A DNA stretch of 64,000 bases, from the NCBI RefSeq assembly GCF_027579695.1, contig NC_083583.1, forward strand, positions 4,074,042 to 4,138,041. Direction: 5' to 3'. Both the position numbers and the translations under genes were made by a program. Source of the DNA: Neoarius graeffei. Lineage: Eukaryota; Chordata; Actinopteri; Siluriformes; Ariidae. Numbering within the stretch: the stretch's first letter is position 1; every line of letters begins with the position of its first letter. Below are positions 31,241-40,600 of this stretch, piece after piece. The notes below the pieces were generated by a model. It searched no databases, was not told where the DNA came from, and saw only the letters and a program-made list of their open reading frames with translations.

Positions 31241-34200
31241 GCCCCCCCCCCAAGGAGCTACCTCTGGGAACTACACTCTTTCTAGGACGACCTCTACCTC
31301 TGGGTGCTAGCTTGTTAGGATACTGGGCATGAAACTCTTGCTTCAAGAGTGGGTCGAGAATGTCTTTGGACTTAGCCCAAATTTGTTCCTCAGGTCCATA
31401 TCCTTCCCAATCTATCAAGTACTCGATTTGGCCTCCTCATCATCTGGAGTTGAGGATCTTGTTTACCTGGTAAATTGGGTCTCCCTCAAGGTTGAGTGCA
31501 GAGTGTTCCTGGTCTGGTGAGTTGTGGGCAAGGAGCCCTGGGATAGCAGGTTTGAGGTGTGAAATGTGGAACGTAGGGGATATTCGACAGTGAGGTGGGA
31601 GTTCAAGACAGGTATGACATGTCATTGATTCAGCACGAGACCTTGAAGGGCCCAATGTACCGTGGCTGGAGCTTCTTGCAGGTGTTCGCTTCTCTCAAGT
31701 TCTTTGTGGCTACCCACACCCTGTTGCCAGGGAGGAAGTCGGGAGTCTCACCTCTATGTTTATCTGCATACTCCTTGTACTTGGTGCTGACTGCTTCCAG
31801 ATGCTGGTGGACCTCCTCCCAGATGATTTGACTTTGTCAAAACCAGTCATCAATGGCCTGTACTTGGCTGGGTGCATCATCCCAGGGAAACAAGGGCAGC
31901 TGGTAGCCGAGTATGCACTGAAATGGTGTTAGCTGGGTGGCTGAGTGTTTGAGTGAGTTTTGTGCATACTCGGCCCAAGGTAGGAAGCGCACCAAGTCCC
32001 CCTGGTTGTGCATGCAATATATTCTCAGGAAGCAGCCAGTCTCCTGGTTTGCTCTCTCTACTTGGCTGTTAGACTGGGGGTGGTAGCTGGACATGAAATT
32101 TACTGATACTCCCAACCTAGCTGGACATGAAACTTGCCCAGAATTGTGAGATGAATTGGGGACCCTGGCAACTGATTACATCTTCGGGGATGCCATAGTA
32201 TCGGAAGACCTGTTGAAATAACAGCTCAGCAGTCTGAGAAGCTGTGGGGATGCTGGGTAAAGGGATGAGTTTCAGAGCTTTTGAGAATTGATCGATAGTT
32301 ACGATTATGGTGGTGTTCCCTTGAGAGGGTGGGAGATCTGTGATAAAGTCAATCGCCAGATGTGACCAGGGTCTTTGAGGAATTGGTAGAGGGCATAATT
32401 TGCCACTGGGGGGGGTTCTTGGGACCTTTGCTTGGGCACATTCGGAGCATGAGGCGATGAACTGATTGATTTTGGACAACATGTTCTCCCACAGCGCTGT
32501 CGCCTCACAGCAAGAAGGTCCTGGGTTCGAGCCCCATGGCCGGCGAGGGCCTTTCTGTGTGGAGTTTGCATGTTCTCCCCGTGTCCGCGTGGGTTTCCTC
32601 CGGGTGCTCCAGTTTCCCCCACAGTCCAAAGACATGCAGGTTAGGTTAACTGGTGACTCTAAATTGACCGTAGGTGTGAATGTGAGTGTGAATGATTGTC
32701 TGTGTCTATGTGTCAGCCCTGTGATGACCTGGCGACTTGTCCAGGGTGTACCCCGCCTTTCACCCGTAGTCAGCTGGGATAGGCTCCAGCTTGCCTGTGA
32801 CCCTGTAGAAGGATAAAGCGGCTAGAGATAATGAGATGAGATGAGATGAGATGAGATGAGATGAGATGAGATGAGATGAGATGTTCTCCCACCAGTACCT
32901 GTTTCTGAGCATTTGGTGAGTACATTGGCTGTTGGGATGTCCAGTGGTGGGGGATGAGTGAGCCCAGGTGATGAGTTGACTGCATAGGTGCTTGGGCACA
33001 TAGAGAAGACCAGGTGGGAGATGAATGGGGCAGGTTTGGGGCTGAGACTTGCTTATTTCTTTGTCCAGTTCCCAGGTGATGAATTGCATGAAACACTGCA
33101 ATGGGATGATGGGATGAGAGCTAGAGTCTTGTTGAGAAGGACTGAAAGTTCTGGATAATGCATCTGCCTTGGTGTTTTTGGAACCTGGACAGAAAGAAAT
33201 TGAGAAATTGAACCAGGTGAAGAATAATGCCCACCTGGCGTGCCTGGGGTTTAGCCTTTTGGCCTTTCTGAGATACTTGAGGTTCTTGTGGTCTGTGAGG
33301 ATGACAAAGGGGTGCATGGCTTCCTCTAACCAGTGCCGCCATTCTTCAAGGGTTAATAGTGAGGAGCTCTCTGTTCCCCACATCATAATTCCTTCCTGCT
33401 GAAGTTATTTTTTTTTAGAAAAAAAAAGGCTACGGGGTGTAGCTTTGGTTTCTCCCCAAAGCGTTGTGATAGGATGGCCCCTACCCCGGTGTTGGATGCG
33501 TCTACTTCCATGATGAAAGGCTTAGTGGGAGCAGGGCGTTGGAGTATGGGGGCTGAGGTGAATGCAAGCTTAAGTCAACCAAAGGCTTCCTCAGCTGCAG
33601 AGTTCCACTGTAGGTGCTTGGGGCCCTTCTTCAACAGTGTGGTTAGGGGAGCTGCTAGAGAGCTGAAACCTCAAATGAACCGGCGATAAAAGTTTGAGAA
33701 GACTAGGAATCATTGGAACTCCTTTACAGACTTGGGTGTAGGCCAGGATGTGACAGCTGCTACCTTGAAGGAGTCCATGCAGACTCCTTCGGCGCTAATG
33801 ATATAGCCAAGGAATGAAATCTTGTTTAGATGAAACACACTTCTCAGCCTTTACATAGAGGTTGTTCTCTAACAGTCACTTGAGAACAGTTCTGATGTGT
33901 TCCTGGTGACTCTGGACATCTGAAGATAAATCAGGATATCTTCAATATAGGCGATGACATATTTGCCCAGCATGTCCTGTAGCACGTTGTTGATGAAGCA
34001 CTGGAACACGCTGGGTGCTGAAGGAAGGCCATATGGCATGGCCTGGTACTCGAAGTGCCCCGCGGTCATGCTAAAGGCCGTTTTCCATTTGTCACTCCTC
34101 CTAATTTAGATCAGGTTGTATGCACTTTGTAGATTGAGCTTTGAAAAAAATCTTAGCGGATTGAAGTTGTTCAAGAGCTGCTGGAACCAGGGGAAGAGGA

Positions 34201-34652
34201 TAAGGATACTCTACGGTGACCTGGTTTAAGCCTCTGTAGTCAATGCAAGACCTCAGTCCACCTCCTTGTTTCTCAACAAAAAAAGAAACCAGCCAATGTG
34301 GGTGACTTGGAAGGCCAGATGTATCCCTGTTTGAGAGCCTCCTGAATATACGGTATTCCTCCATGGCTGCCTGTTCCTTGTGGGACAAGGGATAAATACG
34401 ATCACGTGGAGGAGACATACCTGGCAGTAAGTTGAGTGAGCAATCATATGGCCTATGAGGAGGTAACCCGCAGGCCTTCCCCTTACTGAAGACTTCTGCA
34501 AGGTCTAAGTAACAATCTGGAATATTGTCTATGGAGTCAGCTTGGGGGCTCTCTAAGGAGGTAGAAGCTACTCTGATCTGAGGGAGAGAGAGGCAGTTCT
34601 GGAAGCATGTGGGTGACCATTGAAGAATTTCCTTGTTTTGCCATGAAATCAA
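31221..34652 (-). pseudogene. Gypsy pol (RT, RNase H, integrase, chromodomain), broken
   Basis: Reverse transcriptase region 33869-34652, with a WLVSFFVEKQGGGLRSCIDY block and [14 protein letters not shown]. The catalytic box reads YIEDIL, where YxDD is expected. RNase H at about 32900-33386 has ILTDHKNLKYL and TKADALSR. Integrase at about 31840-32490 has CSECAQAK, WSHLAIDFITDLP and [17 protein letters not shown]. The C-terminal chromodomain (31330-31418) has [13 protein letters not shown]. Several frameshifts and a nested SINE break the frame. No single open polyprotein remains. Confidence 0.92.
32493..32880 (+). mobile_element. tRNA-derived SINE, copy 3 (5'-truncated)
   Basis: Starts inside the tRNA-like head (AGCGCTGTCGCCTCACAGC) and ends in about nine GATGA repeats. 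A perfect 12-bp duplication ATGTTCTCCCAC flanks it (32481-32492 and 32881-32892). It is inserted in the gypsy integrase and younger than it. Confidence 0.95.
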
Positions 34653-35859
34653 TGGATCTGCAGCCAGGGATAGCCAAGGATGATGTCATGATCACCGGTG
34701 GTGGTTACATAGAGTGATATGAATTCTTTGTATAAAGCCCCTATTTGAATCTGTACTGGTTGTGTGCAAGTGGTGACCAGGCCATTGCCTATGGGTCCTC
34801 CATCGATGGTCTTGATACTGAGTGCGCTGTGCAGGAGGATGGTAGGCAGGTTGAGGTTCTGCACGATGGCACTACTGATAAAGCTCCCCTCTGCCCCTGA
34901 ATCAACAAAAGCAGATAAGACATGAGTGGAGGACCCTACCCTGAGTAGGACTGGGATGGTAAAGGATTTAGAACTGAATTTTCTCACCGGACTTGTGGAG
35001 CTTACAGGCCTCTCTGTTGGGGTCTCTTGGGCGGGTTGTATGGGACATTGCTGGATGCTGTGCTCAAGGCTCCCACAGTAGAAACATAACCCCTCCTTGC
35101 GCTGCCTAGCACGTTCAGTGCGAGTTAGACAGGTACGTGAGACCATGGGTGAGCTATCCTCCATAGACTGGGCAGATTTGGTGTTGAAGTGGATAGATGG
35201 TTGGTGCTTTAACAATTGGTAGAGTCGAATAGCTAAGTCAATGAGGGAGTCCAGAGTGAGGTTCTCATCTCTACAAGCCAGCTCACTAAGATCTCTGGAA
35301 ATAGGCCTTGGTGAAAGACCGCTTTCAGCACTGGATCATTCCACCCACTGGCAGCTGCTAGTGTTCTGAATTCCAAGGCATATACAGCAACACTTCTGGA
35401 GCCTTGGGAACTGGCGAGAAGACTCTCTCCAACCTCTATCCCTTCTGGTGCATGATCAAACACCCTTTTAAACATCATGAGGAATTGTTCATAGGACTTG
35501 GTTTGCTCGTGCCCCTTATTCCAAACTGCATTGGCCCAGCGAAGTGCTTTGCCCGAGAGAAAAGATATAAATTTTGCAATCTTGCGCTCCTCCGATAAAT
35601 GCGGCATGGTGGAAAAATACATAGAACATTGCAGTAAAAAACCCTTACATGCGATGACATCTTCAGCAAACTTCTCTGGAATGGGGAGTTGAAGTGCTGG
35701 GCTAGGAGGAGGCTCGGAGCATGCTAGGAGGTCCTGCGATATCACAGATGTGAGCTGCGTCATCCGAGTGTTGAGGTCGGTGAGCATCTGTTGATGTTCT
35801 CCTAGCAAACGCCCCTGCGCGTTTAAAGCTGTCTGTTTAGGACCCTCCACTACATTCAT
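34649..35859 (-). pseudogene. Gypsy gag and protease, broken
   Basis: Gag runs from an ATG at 35859 (MNVVEGPKQ), with a capsid-like stretch (ALRWANAVWNKG; YEQFLMMFKRVFDH) and stops at 35233. A second frame from 35215 carries a CCHC zinc knuckle (CFYCGSLEHSIQQC) and an aspartic protease-like DSGAEGSF motif, followed by ILGYPWL. The gap between the two frames needs a frameshift. Known roles in the family are particle assembly and polyprotein processing. Confidence 0.88.
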
Positions 35860-35874
35860 TACGGCAAAGTATCC

Positions 35875-36251
35875 TGTGAGAGTGCAGGCACTTACTGATG
35901 TATGTGTGGAGGAAGCAGATCAGAAGACTGTCAACAAAGCCAAAACGCGTGACTGAAATCGGTGTTGGTAAACTAGCAAGGGTCAGGTGACCGACAAACA
36001 GTGTGATGTGGAAAAGACAAAGAGCAAAAACAGAGAGGAAATAGCAAAAGGTCAGGAAACACTAGAGAGTCAGAAAAGATAAAAGGCTCAGTATGTACTG
36101 AAATGGCAGGACGATACTTCGCACTGGAGTGGTGTGAATGAGTGGCTTAAATCGTGGAAGCAGTGATTAAGGAAATGCGTGACAGTTGTTGTTCAGTAGG
36201 CTGGGGACAGAGGGTGCTCTGTGTCATGGGAGTTGTAGTCCTGAGTGTTTG
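35875..36251 (-). repeat. 5' LTR of the gypsy element (outer edge lost)
   Basis: Matches 30851-31210 with scattered differences, so the two LTRs have diverged visibly since insertion. The outermost 30 bp or so is replaced by a Rex3 fragment at 36252. Confidence 0.88.
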
Positions 36252-36857
36252 TAGGAGTTTAAGTATCTCAGGATCTTGTTCATGAGTGAGGGAAGGATGG
36301 AGCGTGAGATTGACAGGCGGATCGGTGCAGCCTCTGCAGTGATGCGGTCGCTTTACCAGTCTGTCGTGGTGAAGAAGGAGCTGAGCCAAAAGGCGAAGCT
36401 CTCGATTTACCGGTCGATCTACGTTCTGACTCTCACCTACAGTCATGAGCTTTGGGTAATGACTGAAAGAACAGGATCGCGGATACAAGCGGCTGAAATG
36501 AGTTTCCTTTGCAGGGTGGCTGGGCGCTTCCTTAGAGACAGGGTGAGAAACACAGTCACTTGGGAGGAGCTCAGAGTAGAGCCGCTGCTCCTCCACATCG
36601 AGAGGAATCAGCTGAGGTGGCTCGGGCATCTTTTTCGGATGCCTCCTGGACGCCTCCCTGGGGGGAGGAGGAGGCCCCGGGGAAGACCCAGGACACACTG
36701 GAGGGACTATGTCTCTCGGCTGGCCTGGGAACGCCTCGGTGTTCTTCCTGAGGAGCTGGCTGAGGTGTCTGGGGAGAGGGAAGTTTGGGCTTCCATGCTC
36801 AGACTGCTGCCTCCGTGACCGGGCCCCGGATAAGTGGATGAAGATGAGACGAGACAA
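36252..36857 (+). mobile_element. 5'-truncated Rex3 LINE fragment
   Basis: The plus-strand reading EFKYLRILFMSEGRMEREID through WASMLRLLPP matches the C-terminal third of the Rex3 copy at 52898-56116 nearly base for base. It ends in the GATGAGACGAGAC-type 3' tail. It replaces the edge of the gypsy LTR, by insertion or recombination. Confidence 0.9.
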
Positions 36858-36985
36858 GATATATATACACACATACAGGACACTTTCTCAATGGAATAAA
36901 AACACGTGTTCTATTCCCTTCTAGTGGGTTTCATTCATTTAGTTTGATAGCATGCAAAATTGTTAGCATATCACTTATCCTACAT

Positions 36986-38205
36986 CAGTGTTTCTCAACC
37001 ACTGGGCCGCGGTTGAAGCATCATCTAACGGGTCATGAATTTTTTTCCAAGTTGAAGCTAATTTTTACTTGTAGTAGGTTACAATTGCTGGGTTGTATCC
37101 AAAATCACATCTGCCTCATTAAGCTACGGTCACACTCCAGCTCGCGATGCTTTGCGATGGGTTATCGATGAAAATGAGGCATTTTGGTGGCGATATACAC
37201 GTGAGCTAAAAGTTGTGGTCACACAGCAGGTGAACACTTGACTGTCACGCCTTTGCACACTTGAGTCTGCTGCAGCTCGAGCGACCACACCCGCTCACAG
37301 AGCGCATTGTGCATGTGCTTGGGAAACGGTCATTATGGGAAACACCTGATATTGATTTGAGCGCGATACACAAGTGTGGATATGGACGCTGTTTTCACAG
37401 AGGCTTTGCAAGGTATTATCATTATCACTGTCACGTTTGTTTCTAGCCGTGTTTATAGCACTATTTAAATACTCTGCTTTATGATTCTGCTTTCGTTTGT
37501 GTTTTGTTTTTGTAAATATCACACCTGCTAATAAACACTCTTCCTGCACTTAGATCCATCTCCTGCTGTCTATCTTGTAGTGCCCTGATCCCCAGATCTT
37601 TAACCCAGACACCTAATAAAGTTGTTCTCCTCCAGGCTCTTCCAGGTTTTCATCTGTGTGTCCGTGTAGAACGATGTCTGCAGCACCAGGTAGTTTGAGA
37701 TGTCGGGGAACTCAATGGATGGATCATTTTCCAACTCATCGGAAAAATCCTTCTTTGTTAGCATGTAAGGATCTAATCCCATTGAGTGGGTTCTATATCC
37801 ACTACTTTTGAGTGAACTTCTTGGTTTTTAATAACTTGCTTGGTTGCTGAACACAAACATGGCAATAAGTTCTTGTGTTAATGGACCAGACTCTACTTTT
37901 GGATCATTAATCCCTTTTGGACTGAAAATGACCTGCACGCATGGGTTTGGCTTCTGGCACATCCATACAGTTTTAAATACAATACCTACAATTACAAACA
38001 GTTTGTTTTTATTGTATTTATTTAATTCCTGGGCTCAGATCTGTAACAGGGCGTGATGTTGCATCCCATTAATACACTTTACAGGAGATTATTAGATTCT
38101 AATAGAATAGAGGAGCCAAAATAATTGGGGATCTTTTTTAATGGGCCCGACTCTTTACAAGTATAAATAAATGGGGCTTAAAGCAGAAAAGCTTGAGAAC
38201 CCCTG
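36986..38205. mobile_element. hAT element nested in F2 copy B
   Basis: The ends CAGTGTTTCTCAACC and (inward from right) CAGGGGTTCTCAAGC are typical hAT termini. The duplication is TCCTACAT (36978-36985) versus TCCTACGT (38206-38213), one mismatch. Inside, a block from about 37124 looks like a further insertion, and 37600-37782 carries a domain fragment. Confidence 0.85.
37600..37782 (-). pseudogene. Fragment resembling SWIM/YqaJ-type transposon protein N-terminal region
   Basis: Reads GLDPYMLTKKDFSDELEN then PSIEFPDISNYLVLQTSFYT and KTWKSLE, followed by a stop. I recall this layout (D-P-Y, F-P-D-I-x-N-Y-L, Y-T, K-S-L-E) upstream of SWIM fingers and YqaJ nuclease domains in fish transposon-derived proteins, but cannot prove it. 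The downstream domains are absent. Confidence 0.4.
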
Positions 38206-38266
38206 TCCTACGTGTATTACGTCGCTCTACCCAATGGAGAATGAGTGTTGAATAATGGTTTTGCAT

Positions 38267-39688
38267 CAGGGGCGATTTCTCAGAGACAACAAGGGAAGCT
38301 GAGCTTCCCCTAAAATTCTCTCCCCAAACTGCGGCATCTATGACATTGAATTCTCATTAAAACAATAACTTGCATAACATAATATATGCCCAAGATTGTA
38401 TTTACGTTCATAACTATCCTGTAACTTATTTGAGTGATGTCTGACGAACTTGCAGTTCGCTACGAGAATCACCTTTGCTGCCAGGCTGTAACCAGCGTTG
38501 CCAGATACTGCTGACGTTTTCCAGCCAAAATATGTTCAAAACCCGCCAAAATGCACTTAAAACAGCCCAATCTGGCAACACTGGCTGTAACCTTTCTTAT
38601 TTCAATGGGCTCTATGGCTGGCAGCCGGGTATCCGTTGCAGTCTATGAGAGGGCTCTGAACAGCCAATTTCGGCTAGTTGTTATTGGTTAAAATCGACAA
38701 AATCGTCACTTCCAGGGAAGCCAGGCTTCTCTGGGACTAAACGAGACAGTGGGAGGGACAAGAAGCCGGGCTGATGAAGGATTATTGGAGGTAGTGAGGA
38801 GGGCAGGCTCTGTACTTCGGCATCGGCGAGGAACACAGAAGCATGATCAGTCCCTAGCGGATGTCAAGAAAGTGTAGTCGTGTGCCAAAGTGCTGTCCGA
38901 ATTTCTTTTCATATAAACGTTTCTTCTCATTGATGTCTCTGTACATTACTCTGTAAATAAATGTAAATATTACTCGTTGTGCTCTGTTAACTTTCATCCA
39001 TTCTATCAGTTTGATCATTCGTGAATTCACTCGTTTATTTCATTTGTAGTTCAATCTGGTTGTAGGCTAGCTTGAGCCTTATTGGGATCTGCAGTGCTAG
39101 CTGCTAACAGAAATTGGTGAAGTCTCTGGAAAGCACAACCAGCTGGTATGACAGGGTCACAGACCATTTTCTGGAAAAGGAGTGGAGGGCAGAATTTGTG
39201 TATAAATAGTGTTCATGTTCATGAATGTGAAGTGTGTATATTGTTCAGTAATGTTAAGAGAATGGTGGGCTCTGTGTTATAGGTTATACCTGGGTATAAT
39301 ATTCAAGGTTCTGTGTGTTGCATAGCCTACCTGGTTATGAATTTCCAGACTGTGTTGCAGAAGATGTTCAAGGATGTGTTGCACAGCTGGGTGTTGTGTT
39401 AAAGACTCTGTGTTGCATATCAGGGTATGATGTTCAAGGCTCTTCGTTGAATAGCCAGTGATTTTTGGATGTTTGATATTTTTGATTAAGGATATGAGGC
39501 ACTAGCCTGGCAAGCCAGACTATAACATGAAATGTACAAGCAAAAATACTTTCTGCCACTCGGTAGGGTTGTCTAGTTCACTATGCTAATGGGGCACACC
39601 TTTCTATGCTTTGATATCCGGCCTACAGGTTTTACGATGAATACGTAAAATGGGCTTCCCCTGTTTTAAAAACCAGCAGCCGCCACTG
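38267..39688. mobile_element. Second hAT element nested in F2 copy B
   Basis: The ends CAGGGGCGATTTCTC and (inward) CAGTGGCGGCTGCTGG are related inverted repeats, with subterminal GGGAAGC/GCTTCCC stretches. A perfect 8-bp duplication TTTTGCAT lies at 38259-38266 and 39689-39696. No transposase recognised. Confidence 0.88.
38493..38583. mobile_element. 91-bp hAT MITE nested in the second hAT
   Basis: The ends CAGCGTTGCCAGAT and ATCTGGCAACACTG are inverted repeats (right end inward CAGTGTTGCCAGAT). A perfect 8-bp duplication GCTGTAAC lies at 38485-38492 and 38584-38591. Confidence 0.92.
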
Positions 39689-39779
39689 TTTTGCATAGTT
39701 GTCAAGACAACATGACGTCACATGTCGGAGACGTAAAACTTCTGTGCTAGCGAGCGACTGTGACAATTTGTAAACAAAC

Positions 39780-39865
39780 ATGGCCGCCAGGCTTGCTTTG
39801 TTAAATACCGAAGATTTTGAGATAATTTTGAAAGAGAAAGAAGCGTTGAACACCCAAAAGGAATG
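39780..39865 (+). pseudogene. F2 first-exon-like coding segment, copy B
   Basis: From ATG at 39780 it reads MAARLALLNTEDFEIILKEK and an NTQKE core, then ATA/AAG repeats. It is very close to copy A, with the same start context (ACATGGCCGCCAGG). Confidence 0.5.
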
Positions 39866-40025
39866 TATAATAATAATAATAAGAAGAAGAAGAAGAAGAA
39901 TATTGGCTGGCTTTTTTTTGTGTGGTCCATCAGATATATTCCATTCAGCGACTCGTCTTCAACTCGTTCAGTATCACGCTCGCTGAATGGAATATATCTG
40001 ATAGACCACTCAACATCAGCCAATA

Positions 40026-40450
40026 TTATTTAAATATGTCACTCAGATCTGTGATGTATTTCGTATGAAATATGTGAGTTTTTCAACCTGAGAAGATAAA
40101 CTTCATATCTTCAAGCAACGTGTAATTTTCTTTTTATTATATCGACACATTCACAAAAAAAAGTCTCCAAATTTATCAAAACAATTAATTGATTTCCTCA
40201 CGAGTGACAGATAGAGATTTATACCATGGTTTTGGTTCTCCATGTCCCGGATGGAGCTCAAACGAAAAATACCAGTGGTGTATTTCCCAGTAAAACACAC
40301 TGGTACACACACACACACACACACACACACGCTTCTGTTCTTTGAAAGAAAAATCAACAGACTTTAAAACAAAATGTCTCTTTAATTTGTAAGTGTCAAC
40401 AGCAGTACAAAAGATGGAGTGATGGCGAGACGATTTTCGGCTTGTATGGA

Positions 40451-40500
<50 letters not shown>

Positions 40501-40600
40501 CGTGTGTGCGCGCGCATGTGCGTGTGTGTGTGTGTGTGTGTGTGTGCACCGTATGTTTTTTTTTTATGAAAAATGAGGAAACTCTTGAGGTAAATGAGCT
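40026..40600. repeat. CA/TG microsatellites
   Basis: CA repeats at 40304-40330 and TG-rich repeats at 40451-40546 (interrupted). The antisense open frames are repeat artefacts. Confidence 0.9.

Larger units (their letters stand above)
30851..36251 (-). mobile_element. Ty3/gypsy chromodomain retrotransposon (chromovirus, sushi-like)
   Basis: LTR-gag-pol-LTR order on the minus strand. The 5' LTR is at 35875-36251 and the 3' LTR at 30851-31240. Order of domains: gag, CCHC knuckle, protease, reverse transcriptase, RNase H, integrase, chromodomain. This is the layout of vertebrate chromoviruses. Frameshifts, a SINE in the integrase zinc-finger region and loss of the outer 5' LTR edge show that it is dead. 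Confidence 0.92.
36860..40025 (+). mobile_element. Foldback element family F2, copy B (host of three nested insertions)
   Basis: Pieces at 36865-36985, 38206-38266 and 39689-40025 align in order with inverted copy A (20345-22117). Joining points coincide with 8-bp duplications of two hAT insertions. The exon-like segment is at 39780-39865 and the terminal hairpin (AGATATATTCCATTCAGC / GCTGAATGGAATATATCT) at 39930-40020. Confidence 0.85.

Noticed and set aside
30851..36251. Endogenous retrovirus with an envelope gene
   Set aside because: Domain order with a C-terminal chromodomain and no env-like frame identifies a Ty3/gypsy chromovirus-type retrotransposon.
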